Shown one piece after another: positions 20,756 through 28,874 of a DNA stretch of 64,000 nucleotides. Made by a program: the position numbers and the translations under genes. Position 1 is the stretch's first letter, and each line of letters begins with the position of its first letter. Source of the stretch: Paenibacillus curdlanolyticus YK9 (GTDB taxonomy: Bacteria; Bacillota; Bacilli; Paenibacillales; Paenibacillaceae); contig NZ_AEDD01000003.1 in the NCBI RefSeq assembly GCF_000179615.1, positions 1 to 64,000 of the forward strand, in the 5' to 3' direction. The notes beneath the pieces are model-generated. The model saw only the letters and a list, made by a program, of their open reading frames with translations. It had not been told where the DNA came from and did no database searches.

Positions 20756-22267
20756 TTATTCGATTTTATTTTCGCTATTATTTTCGCTGCGTTTTGCCTT
20801 CAACCATTTTGGCGCGCCTTTATCCTTCTTCTCCTTAAGCTGCTGCTTCTTCGATAGAGGCGGCTTGCTCTTTGCTGGCTTCGCAGCAGCGACAGCCTTC
20901 TCCTTGCGCATTGCAGCCGGCCGTTCCATTGGCACAGGCTTCGCCTCGAATGATGCGCTCGCGCTCGTGCTTGCCGTCTTTGCACGCTCTTCCTTGCCTC
21001 GCGTGCCTTTGGCCTCCATGTCGCTTCCGCCACGAACCGGTCGATCGCCGCTAATCCGCGCTCTCGGTTCGCGATCCTGCGACCCGCCAGTGCGGCGGTT
21101 CTCGCCAGACGCGCCGAATTGCCGCGCCTCTTCAGGCGTGCATAGCTTGCCGCGCATCATCACGCGTTCCGTTAGATCAATGCCAAGCCGTTTGGAGAAC
21201 TTGTCCATAATAAACCGCTCTTGATACGTAATAATCGAGATCACGACGCCCGGCTTGCCCATGCGGCCGGTACGGCCCGCCCGATGGACGTAGTGATCCG
21301 CATCAATAGGCGGGTCCAAATTAATAACAAGCGGCAGGCCTTCGATATCCAAGCCGCGAGCTGCAACATCCGTCGCCAGCAGCAGCTTGCAGCTTCCGCT
21401 GCGGAAGCGGTCGAGCGTTACTGAACGGCGCTGTTTGTTTGCGTCGCCATAAAGCATTTCAACCGAGAAGCCCTCGTAGCGGAGCTTCGATTCCCATTGC
21501 GCAATATTTTCGGTATCGTTAAGGAACAAAAGCGCTGCGGAAGGGTTAATGAGGCGCACGAGCCTGCGCGCGACATCAACTTTATCCCGCTTGTCTACGA
21601 CGATAAAGTGATGCTTGATCGATTCTGCAACCCGCTGGGTGCCCGATACATCTACAAGCTTCGGTTCGCGCATCCACTTCCGTTCCATTCCCGCCATCTC
21701 TTCCGGGCGCGTCGCCGAGAAGAAGGCCACTTGCCGCTCGCGGGACGTCCCTTTGAGAATGACATCCACCTCTCGTACAGAACCAAGGTTAAACACTTGA
21801 TCCGCCTCGTCGATCACGACCTTCGTGACCGAGCTTAACTTCAGCTTGCGACCGGCGGCCAGCTCATGAATGCGTCCTGGCGTACCGACCACAAGCTGCG
21901 GCTTATGCTTCTTCAGGTTCTCGACCTGCCGGGACATCGCAGCTCCGCCAATCAACGAGACGACGCGAATGCCTACCGCTTCGCCATACGCCTGCGCTAC
22001 TCGCGTAATTTGCATAGCCAGCTCCTGCGTTGGCGCTAGCACGACCGCCTGTACGGCGGAGCTAGCGCTGTCCAGCTGCTCCAGCATCGGCAGCAAGAAA
22101 GCCAGCGTCTTGCCGCTTCCCGTCTGCGAGCGCGCCGTAACATCCGCGCCTGCCAGCAGTGCGGCAATCGCTTCGCTCTGAACAGCTGTCGGCTCCTTGA
22201 TGCCCGCTGCTTCAAGCGCATCCGCAAGCGGCTGTCCGATTCCAATTTCAGTCCATTTGGATCCCAT
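20756..22267 (-). CDS. DEAD-box ATP-dependent RNA helicase
   Basis: A 503-aa RNA helicase. Motifs in order: Q-motif region (EPTAVQSEAI), I (SQTGSGKT), Ia (APTQELA), Ib (TPGRI), II (VIDEADQ), III (FFSATRP), IV-V (LLATDVAARGLD), VI (HRAGRTGRMG). A lysine-rich, low-complexity C-terminal tail of about 120 residues (KAVAAAAKPAKSKPPLSKKQQLKEKKDKG) probably binds RNA. It looks closer to YfmL-type than to the larger CshA. It is the downstream neighbour of the SDR gene in the same direction (49 bp between). Confidence 0.9.
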   Translation of the reverse strand: MGSKWTEIGIGQPLADALEAAGIKEPTAVQSEAIAALLAGADVTARSQTGSGKTLAFLLPMLEQLDSASSAVQAVVLAPTQELAMQITRVAQAYGEAVGIRVVSLIGGAAMSRQVENLKKHKPQLVVGTPGRIHELAAGRKLKLSSVTKVVIDEADQVFNLGSVREVDVILKGTSRERQVAFFSATRPEEMAGMERKWMREPKLVDVSGTQRVAESIKHHFIVVDKRDKVDVARRLVRLINPSAALLFLNDTENIAQWESKLRYEGFSVEMLYGDANKQRRSVTLDRFRSGSCKLLLATDVAARGLDIEGLPLVINLDPPIDADHYVHRAGRTGRMGKPGVVISIITYQERFIMDKFSKRLGIDLTERVMMRGKLCTPEEARQFGASGENRRTGGSQDREPRARISGDRPVRGGSDMEAKGTRGKEERAKTASTSASASFEAKPVPMERPAAMRKEKAVAAAKPAKSKPPLSKKQQLKEKKDKGAPKWLKAKRSENNSENKIE

Positions 22268-22316
22268 TTTCGTTTCCTCTTTCCATTATCCGTAGTCCTT
22301 CTTGTCCGTTCCCATG

Positions 22317-23099
22317 CTACTTCTTATTCAACCAGCGGCCCGCCACTCTGTCAGACAACCGGGGAAACAGCTGATAAAGCTTGGCGCCTATTGAGGCCCA
22401 GCCCGGCAAATCAATCTCTGCCTTCTGGCGGTCAATCACGCGTACGACAGCATTCGCCACCCGCTCCGGCTTCATCATGAACCCCTTCACATTGCTCACA
22501 TAAGAGCCGTCCGGATCAGCGATCTGAAAGAATGGCGTATCGAACGGTCCGGGGTTAACAGCAGATACGACAATCCCCGAGCCCTGAAGCTCCTGCCGAA
22601 GCGCATTCGTAAATCCGAGCATCGCATGCTTGGATGCCGTATAGCCCGTCGACTTAGGCGTACCGATCTTGCCCGCAATTGAAGCAATATTAACAATCTG
22701 TCCGTTTCCGCGCTGAAGCATAAGCGGCAGCACAGCTTTGGTGCAGCGGACCGCTCCCATATAATTCGTATCCATCATTTGTTCAAAATGCTCAAGCGGC
22801 GCATCAACCAGCCGCTCGAACAAACCGAAGCCGGCATTATTCACCAGCACGTCAATGCCGCCCATCTCGTTCCAAATCTGAGCCAGCACGCTCGAAGCCT
22901 GATTTGCATTCGTTACATCGAGCGTAAACAGCTTGTAACGGCTCACCCCGCCAGGCAGTCGAGCAGCCGCCTGCTCAAGCTTCGACATATTGCGACCCGT
23001 CAGCGCAACCGTCGCCCCCTGCGCAACGAGCATCGATGCCGCTAGCAGTCCTAAGCCGCTAGAAGCGCCCGTTATGACGATTTTTTTCCCGTTAATCAT
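22317..23099 (-). CDS. Short-chain dehydrogenase/reductase (SDR)
   Basis: A 260-aa classical SDR: cofactor loop TGASSGLG (residues 10-17), NNAGFG, catalytic Ser in IVNIASIAG and the YxxxK in YTASKHAML. Residues after the second strand (TGRNMSKLEQ) favour NADP(H), the Arg being near the ribose phosphate. The family resembles YqjQ of Bacillus; the substrate is unknown. A hydrophobic C-terminal patch may associate with the membrane. Same direction as the helicase gene. Confidence 0.88.
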   Translation of the reverse strand: MINGKKIVITGASSGLGLLAASMLVAQGATVALTGRNMSKLEQAAARLPGGVSRYKLFTLDVTNANQASSVLAQIWNEMGGIDVLVNNAGFGLFERLVDAPLEHFEQMMDTNYMGAVRCTKAVLPLMLQRGNGQIVNIASIAGKIGTPKSTGYTASKHAMLGFTNALRQELQGSGIVVSAVNPGPFDTPFFQIADPDGSYVSNVKGFMMKPERVANAVVRVIDRQKAEIDLPGWASIGAKLYQLFPRLSDRVAGRWLNKK

Positions 23100-23222
23100 T
23101 ATCGCATCACCTGCTACTAGTGTACTTCATCCCACTATGACACGCAAAAAAAAGACGGCTGCACCTGCCGTCCATGCGATGAGAATCGTGGGCCAAACAT
23201 TAATCCTTTCTCATCTTTCATA

Positions 23223-23250
23223 GAAAAAGGCTCCCGCGGGAGCCCTTTTC
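23223..23250. terminator. Terminator of cheX (bidirectional)
   Basis: GGCTCCCGCGGGAGCC is a perfect palindrome flanked by A and T runs. It lies immediately after the cheX stop in the minus direction. Confidence 0.85.
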
Positions 23251-23253
23251 GTG

Positions 23254-23712
23254 TTACGATGCGATTAAGAATTGGATGTCTAGCTCCCCGAGCCCTTCCA
23301 TAATGAGCGGAATGGTTAACGTTTTCGCCATCTCCAACGACACATCCGGCGAATTCACGACAATCGGCGGCGTAATATCGACATGCACGCCTTGATTGTA
23401 AAGCAGCGTGCTCGCATTGCCGCTTATCATATTGCCTAGCTCCGAGATGGCGCTTCGGCCAATCTCGTCGATGGCTGCGATCGTGAACCCGCCCATCATG
23501 GCGGATACGATTTTCACTGCAACCTGCTCGCTAATGCCAAATATGATATTGCCTGAAACTTGACCATGAATGCCAATTTGAATAAATATGTAATTTTCGA
23601 CGAGCGTGAATTGCTTTAAACCGGGCTTTCCTGGCGCCGGCTTAACTTGAGCGACTTGCTCGATTACTATAATGGCTGATTCCAAAAACGGATTGATGTA
23701 CTCTGCTTTCAT
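23254..23712 (-). CDS. Chemotaxis phosphatase CheX-like protein
   Basis: A 152-aa protein of the CheX/CheC class of CheY-P phosphatases. The active-site helix ISELGNMISGNAS holds the E-x-x-N pair. The N-terminus (MKAEYINPFLESAIIVIEQVAQV) and the DITPPIVV...LTIPLIMEGLGELDIQFLIA dimer strand fit CheX. It would remove phosphate from a CheY-type response regulator in the cytoplasm. No chemotaxis genes are adjacent, so the partner is elsewhere. Confidence 0.88.
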   Translation of the reverse strand: MKAEYINPFLESAIIVIEQVAQVKPAPGKPGLKQFTLVENYIFIQIGIHGQVSGNIIFGISEQVAVKIVSAMMGGFTIAAIDEIGRSAISELGNMISGNASTLLYNQGVHVDITPPIVVNSPDVSLEMAKTLTIPLIMEGLGELDIQFLIAS

Positions 23713-23844
23713 GTAGAGGTAGCGCCCCTTTTCGACAGCGTTCGCGTGCTTCCGTTATTTGTATCCATTATACTTAAATCATTAGGACAAGTATACTATT
23801 TTGTCGACGAATGGTTCTTTATACCCATCTAAGGGAGGAACATC

Positions 23845-24894
23845 ATGCCGAACGTTTGGGCACATTTCCTATTCGGACATACGATCCTGGAACGTCTCGG
23901 AGAACAGGATTTACTTAGAGACGAAACGACTTGCAAGTGGTTCAACATGGGCTGCCAAGGCCCGGATTTTCTATTCTATCATCGATATCTTCCATGGCAC
24001 AAAAGTACCGTTATGAACGAGCTGGGAACAGCCATGCATCAGCGGGAATGCGGTCCCGTGCTTATGGACCTGCTGGATGCCGTCAGCGGCCGCCATTCGC
24101 AAGCCGAGGAGCAGCATGCCACAGCCTATGCGCTGGGCTTCGTGCTGCATCATGTGCTGGACCGCAACCTTCATCCTTATGTATTCAGCCGATCCGGCTT
24201 CCGCAAATGGGATCATCAGCGATTCGAGGTTGCCATGGATACGATCGTTGCGCATAAGCTTCGTGGAATCGAAACGTGGAAAACGCCTGTATGGAAGGAA
24301 ATTGCGGTGAAGGGCCCATTCCCTGATACGATACTTGAGACATTCGAGAGCATCGCCGCCGTGCGTTACCCTGAGCTGGCCTCCCAAATTACGCGAGAGA
24401 GCTGGAATGAAGCATTGCGCGATATGATCAGTGCGCAACGGGTGTTTTATGACCCGACGGGCATTCGACGCCTGTTAACATTTGGCAAAATCGAACCTTT
24501 CGCCTTCCGCAGAGATATTCCGAAGTACGATTGGATGAACGAGAACGAGCATCCTTGGCTTGATCCTTCCGACGGTGTTACGCTGTATACCACAAGCGCT
24601 TGGACATTATGGGATCAAGCAATTGAGGACGGCCTAGCCGTAACAGCCGCCGCGCTCGAAATGATTCGAGGAACGAGTATAACGAATGCGGCGCGGGCGG
24701 CAACGGCTGAGCTCGAGCTGAATCGTTCCTTCGAGCTGCGCGAAGCCGTCACGGAGCTGCTCGGCAGCCGCTCCTACGAAACGGGGTTGGCGTGCAACAG
24801 CGGATTATCGATTCGATTCGCCGACCCGATCTGGCCCGATGGCGGCATCCGGATCGCGGATACCGCCGATATGCCGGGAGAAGTAACCGGCTAA
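23845..24894 (+). CDS. Zinc-dependent phospholipase C family protein
   Basis: A 349-aa protein of the bacterial zinc-dependent phospholipase C-like group that is common in Bacilli. It starts MPNVWAHFLFGHTILERLG, with an early His-containing pair, and has GCQGPDFLFYHRYLPWH, then the core ALGFVLHHVLDRNLHPYVFSRSG. His and Asp residues are placed as metal ligands. There is no signal peptide, unlike secreted PLC toxins, so a cytoplasmic or membrane-lipid role is likely. AAGGGAGG precedes the ATG. A strong terminator follows. Confidence 0.82.
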   Translation: MPNVWAHFLFGHTILERLGEQDLLRDETTCKWFNMGCQGPDFLFYHRYLPWHKSTVMNELGTAMHQRECGPVLMDLLDAVSGRHSQAEEQHATAYALGFVLHHVLDRNLHPYVFSRSGFRKWDHQRFEVAMDTIVAHKLRGIETWKTPVWKEIAVKGPFPDTILETFESIAAVRYPELASQITRESWNEALRDMISAQRVFYDPTGIRRLLTFGKIEPFAFRRDIPKYDWMNENEHPWLDPSDGVTLYTTSAWTLWDQAIEDGLAVTAAALEMIRGTSITNAARAATAELELNRSFELREAVTELLGSRSYETGLACNSGLSIRFADPIWPDGGIRIADTADMPGEVTG

Positions 24895-24917
24895 TCCAGC
24901 ACTGCCAGTAACGCCAG

Positions 24918-24953
24918 GCACGAAGCGGCTTAGACCGCTTCGTGCTTTTTGTT
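24918..24953 (+). terminator. Terminator of the phospholipase C-like gene
   Basis: GCACGAAGCGG (24918-24928) and CCGCTTCGTGC (24935-24945) make a perfect 11-bp stem followed by TTTTTGTTT. It overlaps the 3' end of the convergent HRDC gene. Confidence 0.92.
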
Positions 24954-25937
24954 TCGCCGATAGGCCATCCGAAGAAACCTTAGGCGATCATAAATCTGAT
25001 CAAGCGGTCGATCGGCCATTCCTTCTTCTCCGTAAACATGCTGCATCACAGGCTTGAGATATTTATCGCCTACTGCCTCGAATGCTTGCAGCACGGACTG
25101 CTGCTCCTCATCCGGCATTTCGGACAATTCGCTCTGCATAATCGAGGCCATGTCGTAACCTTCCGATTCCAGCTGCTCTATCCGTTCGATCAGGTGGCGC
25201 CTATTCATCTCGAGCTCAGCTTGCAGCTCGGCCAAGGTGCGCCCCTCCGAAATCGCCTGCAAAATCTGGCGTTTCTCTTGATGGCGGGTCATCTGCCCTT
25301 TGTATTTGAGCTCCTTCTGCTTATACAGCCATTGCATGAACACTTTGGAATCGAGCGTCTGCGTTACCCAATCCAACGGGAACGTCGTCTCTCGCTCGAA
25401 CTTTGCCGTAACCGCAAGCAAATCCTCCGCATAAGCGTTCTGCTTCGCCTCGCCCCAGCCCGGAATTTGCGCCAGCTCCTTCGCTTCATGCGGCTTGAAT
25501 GCGCTGATCATCCATAGCATCCGGTTCGTCGCTACCATATACGCGGATTTGCGGTGATTCGCAGCCGTCCGCCGCCGCCATTCGCGCAGCTCCTCGTACA
25601 ACGCCTCATCGGCATGAAGCTCGCCGTAACATTGCATCATCGCGACGATCCCGCCTTGATGGCCCTTTTTCTCCTCCAGCATGCTATCAATGATCGGCGA
25701 ATATCCTTCTCCCATCTTCATGGCAATGCCATGCCGGAATGAGGCCAGCATCTCTTCCCACGATGTGCCTTCGTACCAAGTCGCAACATCTTCACCTCCC
25801 TGGTCTGCCTCGCTCATCGCTTCTTCTGTCCACAGCACCATCCAAGCTCCCTCATGCTCACAAATGGATACATGCGCCCCGTTCCCATTCTGCTCCCCAT
25901 CTACGCGATCAAACGTATTCATAAATACAACCTGCAT
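24930..25937 (-). CDS. HRDC-domain protein
   Basis: A 335-aa protein with an HRDC domain around residues 125-205 (ALYEELREWRRRTAANHRKSAYMVATNRMLWMISAFKPHEAKELAQIPGWGEAKQNAYAEDLL), the nucleic-acid-binding helical domain of RecQ-type helicases and RNase D. There is no helicase core. A C-terminal RQC/HTH-like region follows (ILQAISEGRTLAELQAELEMNRRHLIERIEQLESEGYD). ATG 25937 is preceded by GAGGG; the longer frame to 26006 would start within a leader terminator. The specific function is not known; probably DNA or RNA binding. Confidence 0.8.
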   Translation of the reverse strand: MQVVFMNTFDRVDGEQNGNGAHVSICEHEGAWMVLWTEEAMSEADQGGEDVATWYEGTSWEEMLASFRHGIAMKMGEGYSPIIDSMLEEKKGHQGGIVAMMQCYGELHADEALYEELREWRRRTAANHRKSAYMVATNRMLWMISAFKPHEAKELAQIPGWGEAKQNAYAEDLLAVTAKFERETTFPLDWVTQTLDSKVFMQWLYKQKELKYKGQMTRHQEKRQILQAISEGRTLAELQAELEMNRRHLIERIEQLESEGYDMASIMQSELSEMPDEEQQSVLQAFEAVGDKYLKPVMQHVYGEEGMADRPLDQIYDRLRFLRMAYRRNKKHEAV

Positions 25938-25991
25938 CCTGCATCCCTCTCTTATCTTCAATGTAGGCTGAATATTAGACCCGGTCCACGC

Positions 25992-26036
25992 AAAAAAAGG
26001 AGGCACCTCCCCCGCATAAGCGGTAGAGGTGCCTCC
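25992..26036 (-). terminator. Terminator-like hairpin in the leader of the HRDC gene
   Basis: GGAGGCACCTC (25999-26009) and GAGGTGCCTCC (26026-26036) form a perfect 11-bp stem, followed in the minus direction by T(7). No minus-strand gene ends here, and a good promoter lies only about 20 nt upstream, so it looks like an attenuator, or the end of a small RNA, in the HRDC leader. Confidence 0.7.
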
Positions 26037-26062
26037 TCATGTCCAAACATTCAACTGCTCTA

Positions 26063-26091
26063 AATATAGCATCATTTTCCAATCTGTACAA
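26063..26091 (-). promoter_or_regulatory. Promoter upstream of the HRDC gene
   Basis: Minus-strand -35 TTGTAC (26091-26086), a 17-bp spacer and -10 TATATT (26068-26063). Transcription would start near 26056, just before the terminator-like hairpin. Confidence 0.65.
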
Positions 26092-26180
26092 CTACAAAAT
26101 GCGCGGATTCGTTTGCCTGCCTGCATAAGCCAATGATATGATGGGGGCATTATGTATAACCGAAATGGAGGCTTTATCCT

Positions 26181-26477
26181 ATGCTTCTCCCTGATTATGA
26201 TTTCATGTCCGACTCCACCGAAGAGACGTCGACGCGCTTCGTGACGTTCATTGGGCCAAGCATGAAACGGTTTGACCTTGCAGTGACGACTACGAATCGC
26301 TTCTATGGCAAGAAGCTGGTCACGGATTTGCAGATCGGCAAAACGGCCATCATCGGCGCGGATGATTTGGAAGAAGAAGGGTATCTCGAGCATACATTCA
26401 AGCTTACAGCCGAGGAAGCGGATGAACTTAACCAATTTCTCCAGCTTGTCGTCGGAACGGTGAATTTTACCGACTGA
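26181..26477 (+). CDS. DUF3055-family protein
   Basis: A 98-aa acidic cytoplasmic protein. The run STRFVTFIGPSMKRFDLAVTTTNRFYGKKLVTDLQIGKTAIIGADDLEEEGYLEHTFKL matches the DUF3055 family of Bacilli in both length and pattern (TRFV-F, RFDLA, RFYGK-LV, AIIG-DD, GYLEH). Function is unknown. AAATGGAGG lies upstream. It is followed 80 bp later by another small gene in the same direction. Confidence 0.82.
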   Translation: MLLPDYDFMSDSTEETSTRFVTFIGPSMKRFDLAVTTTNRFYGKKLVTDLQIGKTAIIGADDLEEEGYLEHTFKLTAEEADELNQFLQLVVGTVNFTD

Positions 26478-26557
26478 TTCAGGGCAATCTTATCTGTGGA
26501 GCGGAAGAGAAGAAGAACAATTCTCGTTCCGGCCTACGTCTAAATAAGGGGTGTGTC

Positions 26558-26836
26558 ATGAACCGGTTCACCGACGAGAAGCGCAACCGCTACACGGACT
26601 TCGCGGCAGTAGAGTCCCAGCGCAATGACTTGAATCTTGAGGAATTCCCGGAAGGGCCGTATGGGGCTGATCTGCACCCCGCAACGGTCAGCAAGAGCCA
26701 GCCTTGGCGGATCGATCAACAGAATGCGAGTCGATTCGATTATGAGAACCATGCTCTTCATGCCGGTATGGAGCGAGATTACCCTGGTGAAGACGTACGC
26801 GGACACGCTATTCCTGAAGTACAAGATGAGCCATAA
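26558..26836 (+). CDS. DUF3905-like small protein
   Basis: A 92-aa hydrophilic protein with the sequence pattern PWRIDQQNASRFDYENHALHAGMERDYPGEDVRGH. This fits DUF3905, a family of short spore-former proteins with W-x-x-DQ, YEN-x-x-LH and YPG motifs. The N-terminus carries RNDLNLEEFPEGPYGADLHP. AAGGGGTG lies upstream of the ATG. Function unknown; a strong terminator follows. Confidence 0.7.
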   Translation: MNRFTDEKRNRYTDFAAVESQRNDLNLEEFPEGPYGADLHPATVSKSQPWRIDQQNASRFDYENHALHAGMERDYPGEDVRGHAIPEVQDEP

Positions 26837-26856
26837 GCGACGATCGCACACAAACA

Positions 26857-26894
26857 AACGGCATCCAGCGCAATACGCAGGGATGCCGTTTTTT
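26857..26894 (+). terminator. Terminator after the DUF3905-like gene
   Basis: AAACGGCATCC (26857-26867) pairs with GGATGCCGTTT, followed by T residues to 26894. Confidence 0.9.
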
Positions 26895-26980
26895 CATGGT
26901 TTAGCCCTTGCTATCTTTCGAGGAGGTTCTGAAGATTTCATTTGAAGCCGATCCGGCGCTTCCAATTTCTTGCGGATCTC

Positions 26981-27160
26981 AATGACGTTATTTGGGCAGA
27001 AAAACGCTTGCTGTAAATGTAACGGACTCCACGGCCGTTATTTCGCAGACAGAGCAAGGATTTGGCGCCAAATCCGATGAATAACGGCGACTGGGTCCGT
27101 TAGCTTAAGAAAAGCGCCAAATATCCGCAAATAGCGTTTCCTGGGTCCGTTAGCGTAAAC
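26981..27160. repeat. Palindromic repeat array 4 (TAACGG...CCGTTA family, 50-bp spacing)
   Basis: Inverted repeats TAACGG/CCGTTA are centred at 27030 and 27092, with a degenerate copy at 27142. CTGGGTCCGTTAGC occurs at 27091 and 27141, 50 bp apart, and CGTTATTT at 26986 and 27036, again 50 bp. The segments in between share AGCGCCAAAT-type pieces. It lies between two convergent genes, and no gene is seen in this 360-bp gap. Confidence 0.75.
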
Positions 27161-27197
27161 CGTGAGCGTGAAGGGCACCCTCACGCTCACAGTTTAC
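27155..27197. terminator. Hairpin after the phosphodiester glycosidase gene
   Basis: GTAAACCGTGAGCGTGA pairs with TCACGCTCACAGTTTAC with one mismatch. A short TTTT lies on the plus side only. It is probably a stabilising 3' hairpin or weak terminator, bidirectional by position. Confidence 0.55.
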
Positions 27198-27200
27198 CTT

Positions 27201-28655
27201 TTAATAATGAAGCTTGCTGCCGAACAGCAGCGCATTGCTCAGCAGCCTGCCCTCCGCTGTGACCGTCTGGCCCTGCATATATAAGCCCGAAGATGCCCCG
27301 CCATCCAGATTCATTGCTTGGTAAGCGCCTAGTTTCTGCATAATGGCTGCCCATTGCTTCATCGTTGCGCCCGGTACGGTTGCGATAATGATCGTGCCGT
27401 CCTGCTTGATGCCGATCCCGCTCCGCGCGCCCGCCGATGTTAAAATTTTGTCATCGCGGAAGCCTTCCGCCGCCGCATCGAGCGATACGGCGCCATTGCG
27501 CACCAGTCGGGGCCCTGCGCCAATCGCGGTATGCACGCGGCTCCAATCCACTTTATTTCCATTCACATCCTGCAGCACCGTCTCGTAATGAGCCTCATGC
27601 CCAATCTTGAACCGATTGGCCAGATGCTCCTCGCTGCCCATAAACACGACAACGAAACCGTTTTTCGGAATCGCCGCGTTCACGTTTTTCTCGATTTTCG
27701 TTACGATGCCGCCGCTCACCGTAATCGCTGTGCCGTAAGCAAAGCCGATGCGCGCGCCCCGTTTGGGCGTGAATAAAACGGCAGAGGTGCTGCCCTTCAC
27801 CGGCGTTCGATTAATGAAATAGGCATACCAATTGCCTGACCAATTGTTTTGGCCATCCGTTCCGCCCAGAACGCGAACGCGCAGCGCATCCATTTTGACC
27901 GCGCCGTCCGTCGAGAAGCCAATCGTCGTCCCATAATTGCCGACATGCGCGACTTCTCCATCCGCAATAATCGTGCCATATGGATCAGTTGGCCCGTTGT
28001 AGGCTTCGAAGAAGGTGCCGTTGACCGCTACGTCGGCCTTATAGTTATTCGCCATCGCCTTGAGCGACTGGACTTGCCCGACCGCCCTACCCGCGATGCC
28101 CGCCGTAACCGGCGTCCCCTTCGGAACGGTGACCGTTTGTACCGTATAGGTTTTGCCTGAAACGCTTACCTTGACCTGTGCCTTCTTCGGCGAACCTACT
28201 GGCGCTGCCGCAGCAACGACAACAGGCAGCGTCAGCCTGCCGGTATATCCGCCCGTCGTAACCGTAATGGTCACATTCGTCTTACCCGCAGCTACACCGG
28301 TTAACAAGCCGTTCGCTTCCACTCGGGCGACGGCTGGATTTCCCGATGCGAAGCTAATGGCCACCTGCTCCGAAAGCGACAGCTTCTCCTTCAGCCAGAT
28401 GCGTTGGCTAACCTTCACCGATTCTTGCTTCACGGCATATTTCAAGATGACATTGGCAGTGGCTCCCGCTCCATTGCCGGCAGCAGCAGCGACTGCCCAG
28501 TCGCCGTGTTCAACGATCCTTCCGCCATCGCCTCCGAATACTTCTGTATGCCAATCTCCTGCAGCTCCAGCGGTCAACGCTGCCAGCAATGCCGTTGCCG
28601 CCGCCACCCGAGCAGCATGCGCAATTCGACCGCTCACTTGAGATATTCCTTTCAT
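27201..28655 (-). CDS. Secreted phosphodiester glycosidase (NAGPA domain) with Ig-like domain
   Basis: A 484-aa protein: an N-terminal signal peptide (ARVAAATALLAALTAGAAG), a Big2-like immunoglobulin-fold region about residues 85-150 (SFASGNPAVARVEANGLLTGVAAGKTNVTITV), then the phosphodiester glycosidase/NAGPA domain (ADVAVNGTFFEAYNGPTDPYGTIIADGEV ... AIGAGPRLVRNG ... RSGIGIKQDGTIIIATVPG ... AMNLDGGASSGLYMQGQ). The conserved NG-FF and NLDGGASS motifs are the active-site markers of the family, which removes GlcNAc linked by phosphodiester. It probably acts on the cell wall or exopolymers. GGAGGG lies 11 nt upstream. Confidence 0.87.
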   Translation of the reverse strand: MKGISQVSGRIAHAARVAAATALLAALTAGAAGDWHTEVFGGDGGRIVEHGDWAVAAAAGNGAGATANVILKYAVKQESVKVSQRIWLKEKLSLSEQVAISFASGNPAVARVEANGLLTGVAAGKTNVTITVTTGGYTGRLTLPVVVAAAAPVGSPKKAQVKVSVSGKTYTVQTVTVPKGTPVTAGIAGRAVGQVQSLKAMANNYKADVAVNGTFFEAYNGPTDPYGTIIADGEVAHVGNYGTTIGFSTDGAVKMDALRVRVLGGTDGQNNWSGNWYAYFINRTPVKGSTSAVLFTPKRGARIGFAYGTAITVSGGIVTKIEKNVNAAIPKNGFVVVFMGSEEHLANRFKIGHEAHYETVLQDVNGNKVDWSRVHTAIGAGPRLVRNGAVSLDAAAEGFRDDKILTSAGARSGIGIKQDGTIIIATVPGATMKQWAAIMQKLGAYQAMNLDGGASSGLYMQGQTVTAEGRLLSNALLFGSKLHY

Positions 28656-28725
28656 GCCTATCAGCCCTCCATTTCGATTATTCTGCTATTGGTAGTCATC
28701 GGTTGATTGGAAGCAATTATGAAGG

Positions 28726-28812
28726 CAGCTGCTTCGATTCATTAGCGAGCAGCTTGGCGCGACGGTGGAATGGCTGCCGAAGGAAGATCGAATTGCGATT
28801 ACGCTGAAATGA
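28726..28812 (+). pseudogene. Remnant of a copper-amine-oxidase-like (stalk) domain
   Basis: The plus-strand frame reads QLLRFISEQLGATVEWLPKEDRIAITLK and then stops (TGA 28810). It matches the C-terminal repeat of the copper amine oxidase N-terminal-like domain that Paenibacillaceae append to many secreted proteins (PLRFISE-LGA-V-W--K---I-I). There is a stop codon just upstream and no start or SD, so only the last 29 codons of a lost gene remain. Confidence 0.7.
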
Positions 28813-28827
28813 TAAGGAAATAAACAT

Positions 28828-28863
28828 AGAAAACCGTAAGGGCACGCCCTTACGGTTTCTTTG
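28828..28863. terminator. Terminator of the IPT-repeat gene
   Basis: AAACCGTAAGGG (28831-28842) and CCCTTACGGTTT (28847-28858) form a perfect 12-bp stem with T-rich flanks on both sides. It is nearly identical to the terminator at 31409-31436. Confidence 0.9.
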
Positions 28864-28874
28864 TGCAGATTTGA

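Noticed and set aside
26041-26435. 132-codon minus-strand frame
   Set aside because: Overlaps the DUF3055 gene in antisense and the HRDC promoter; no SD.
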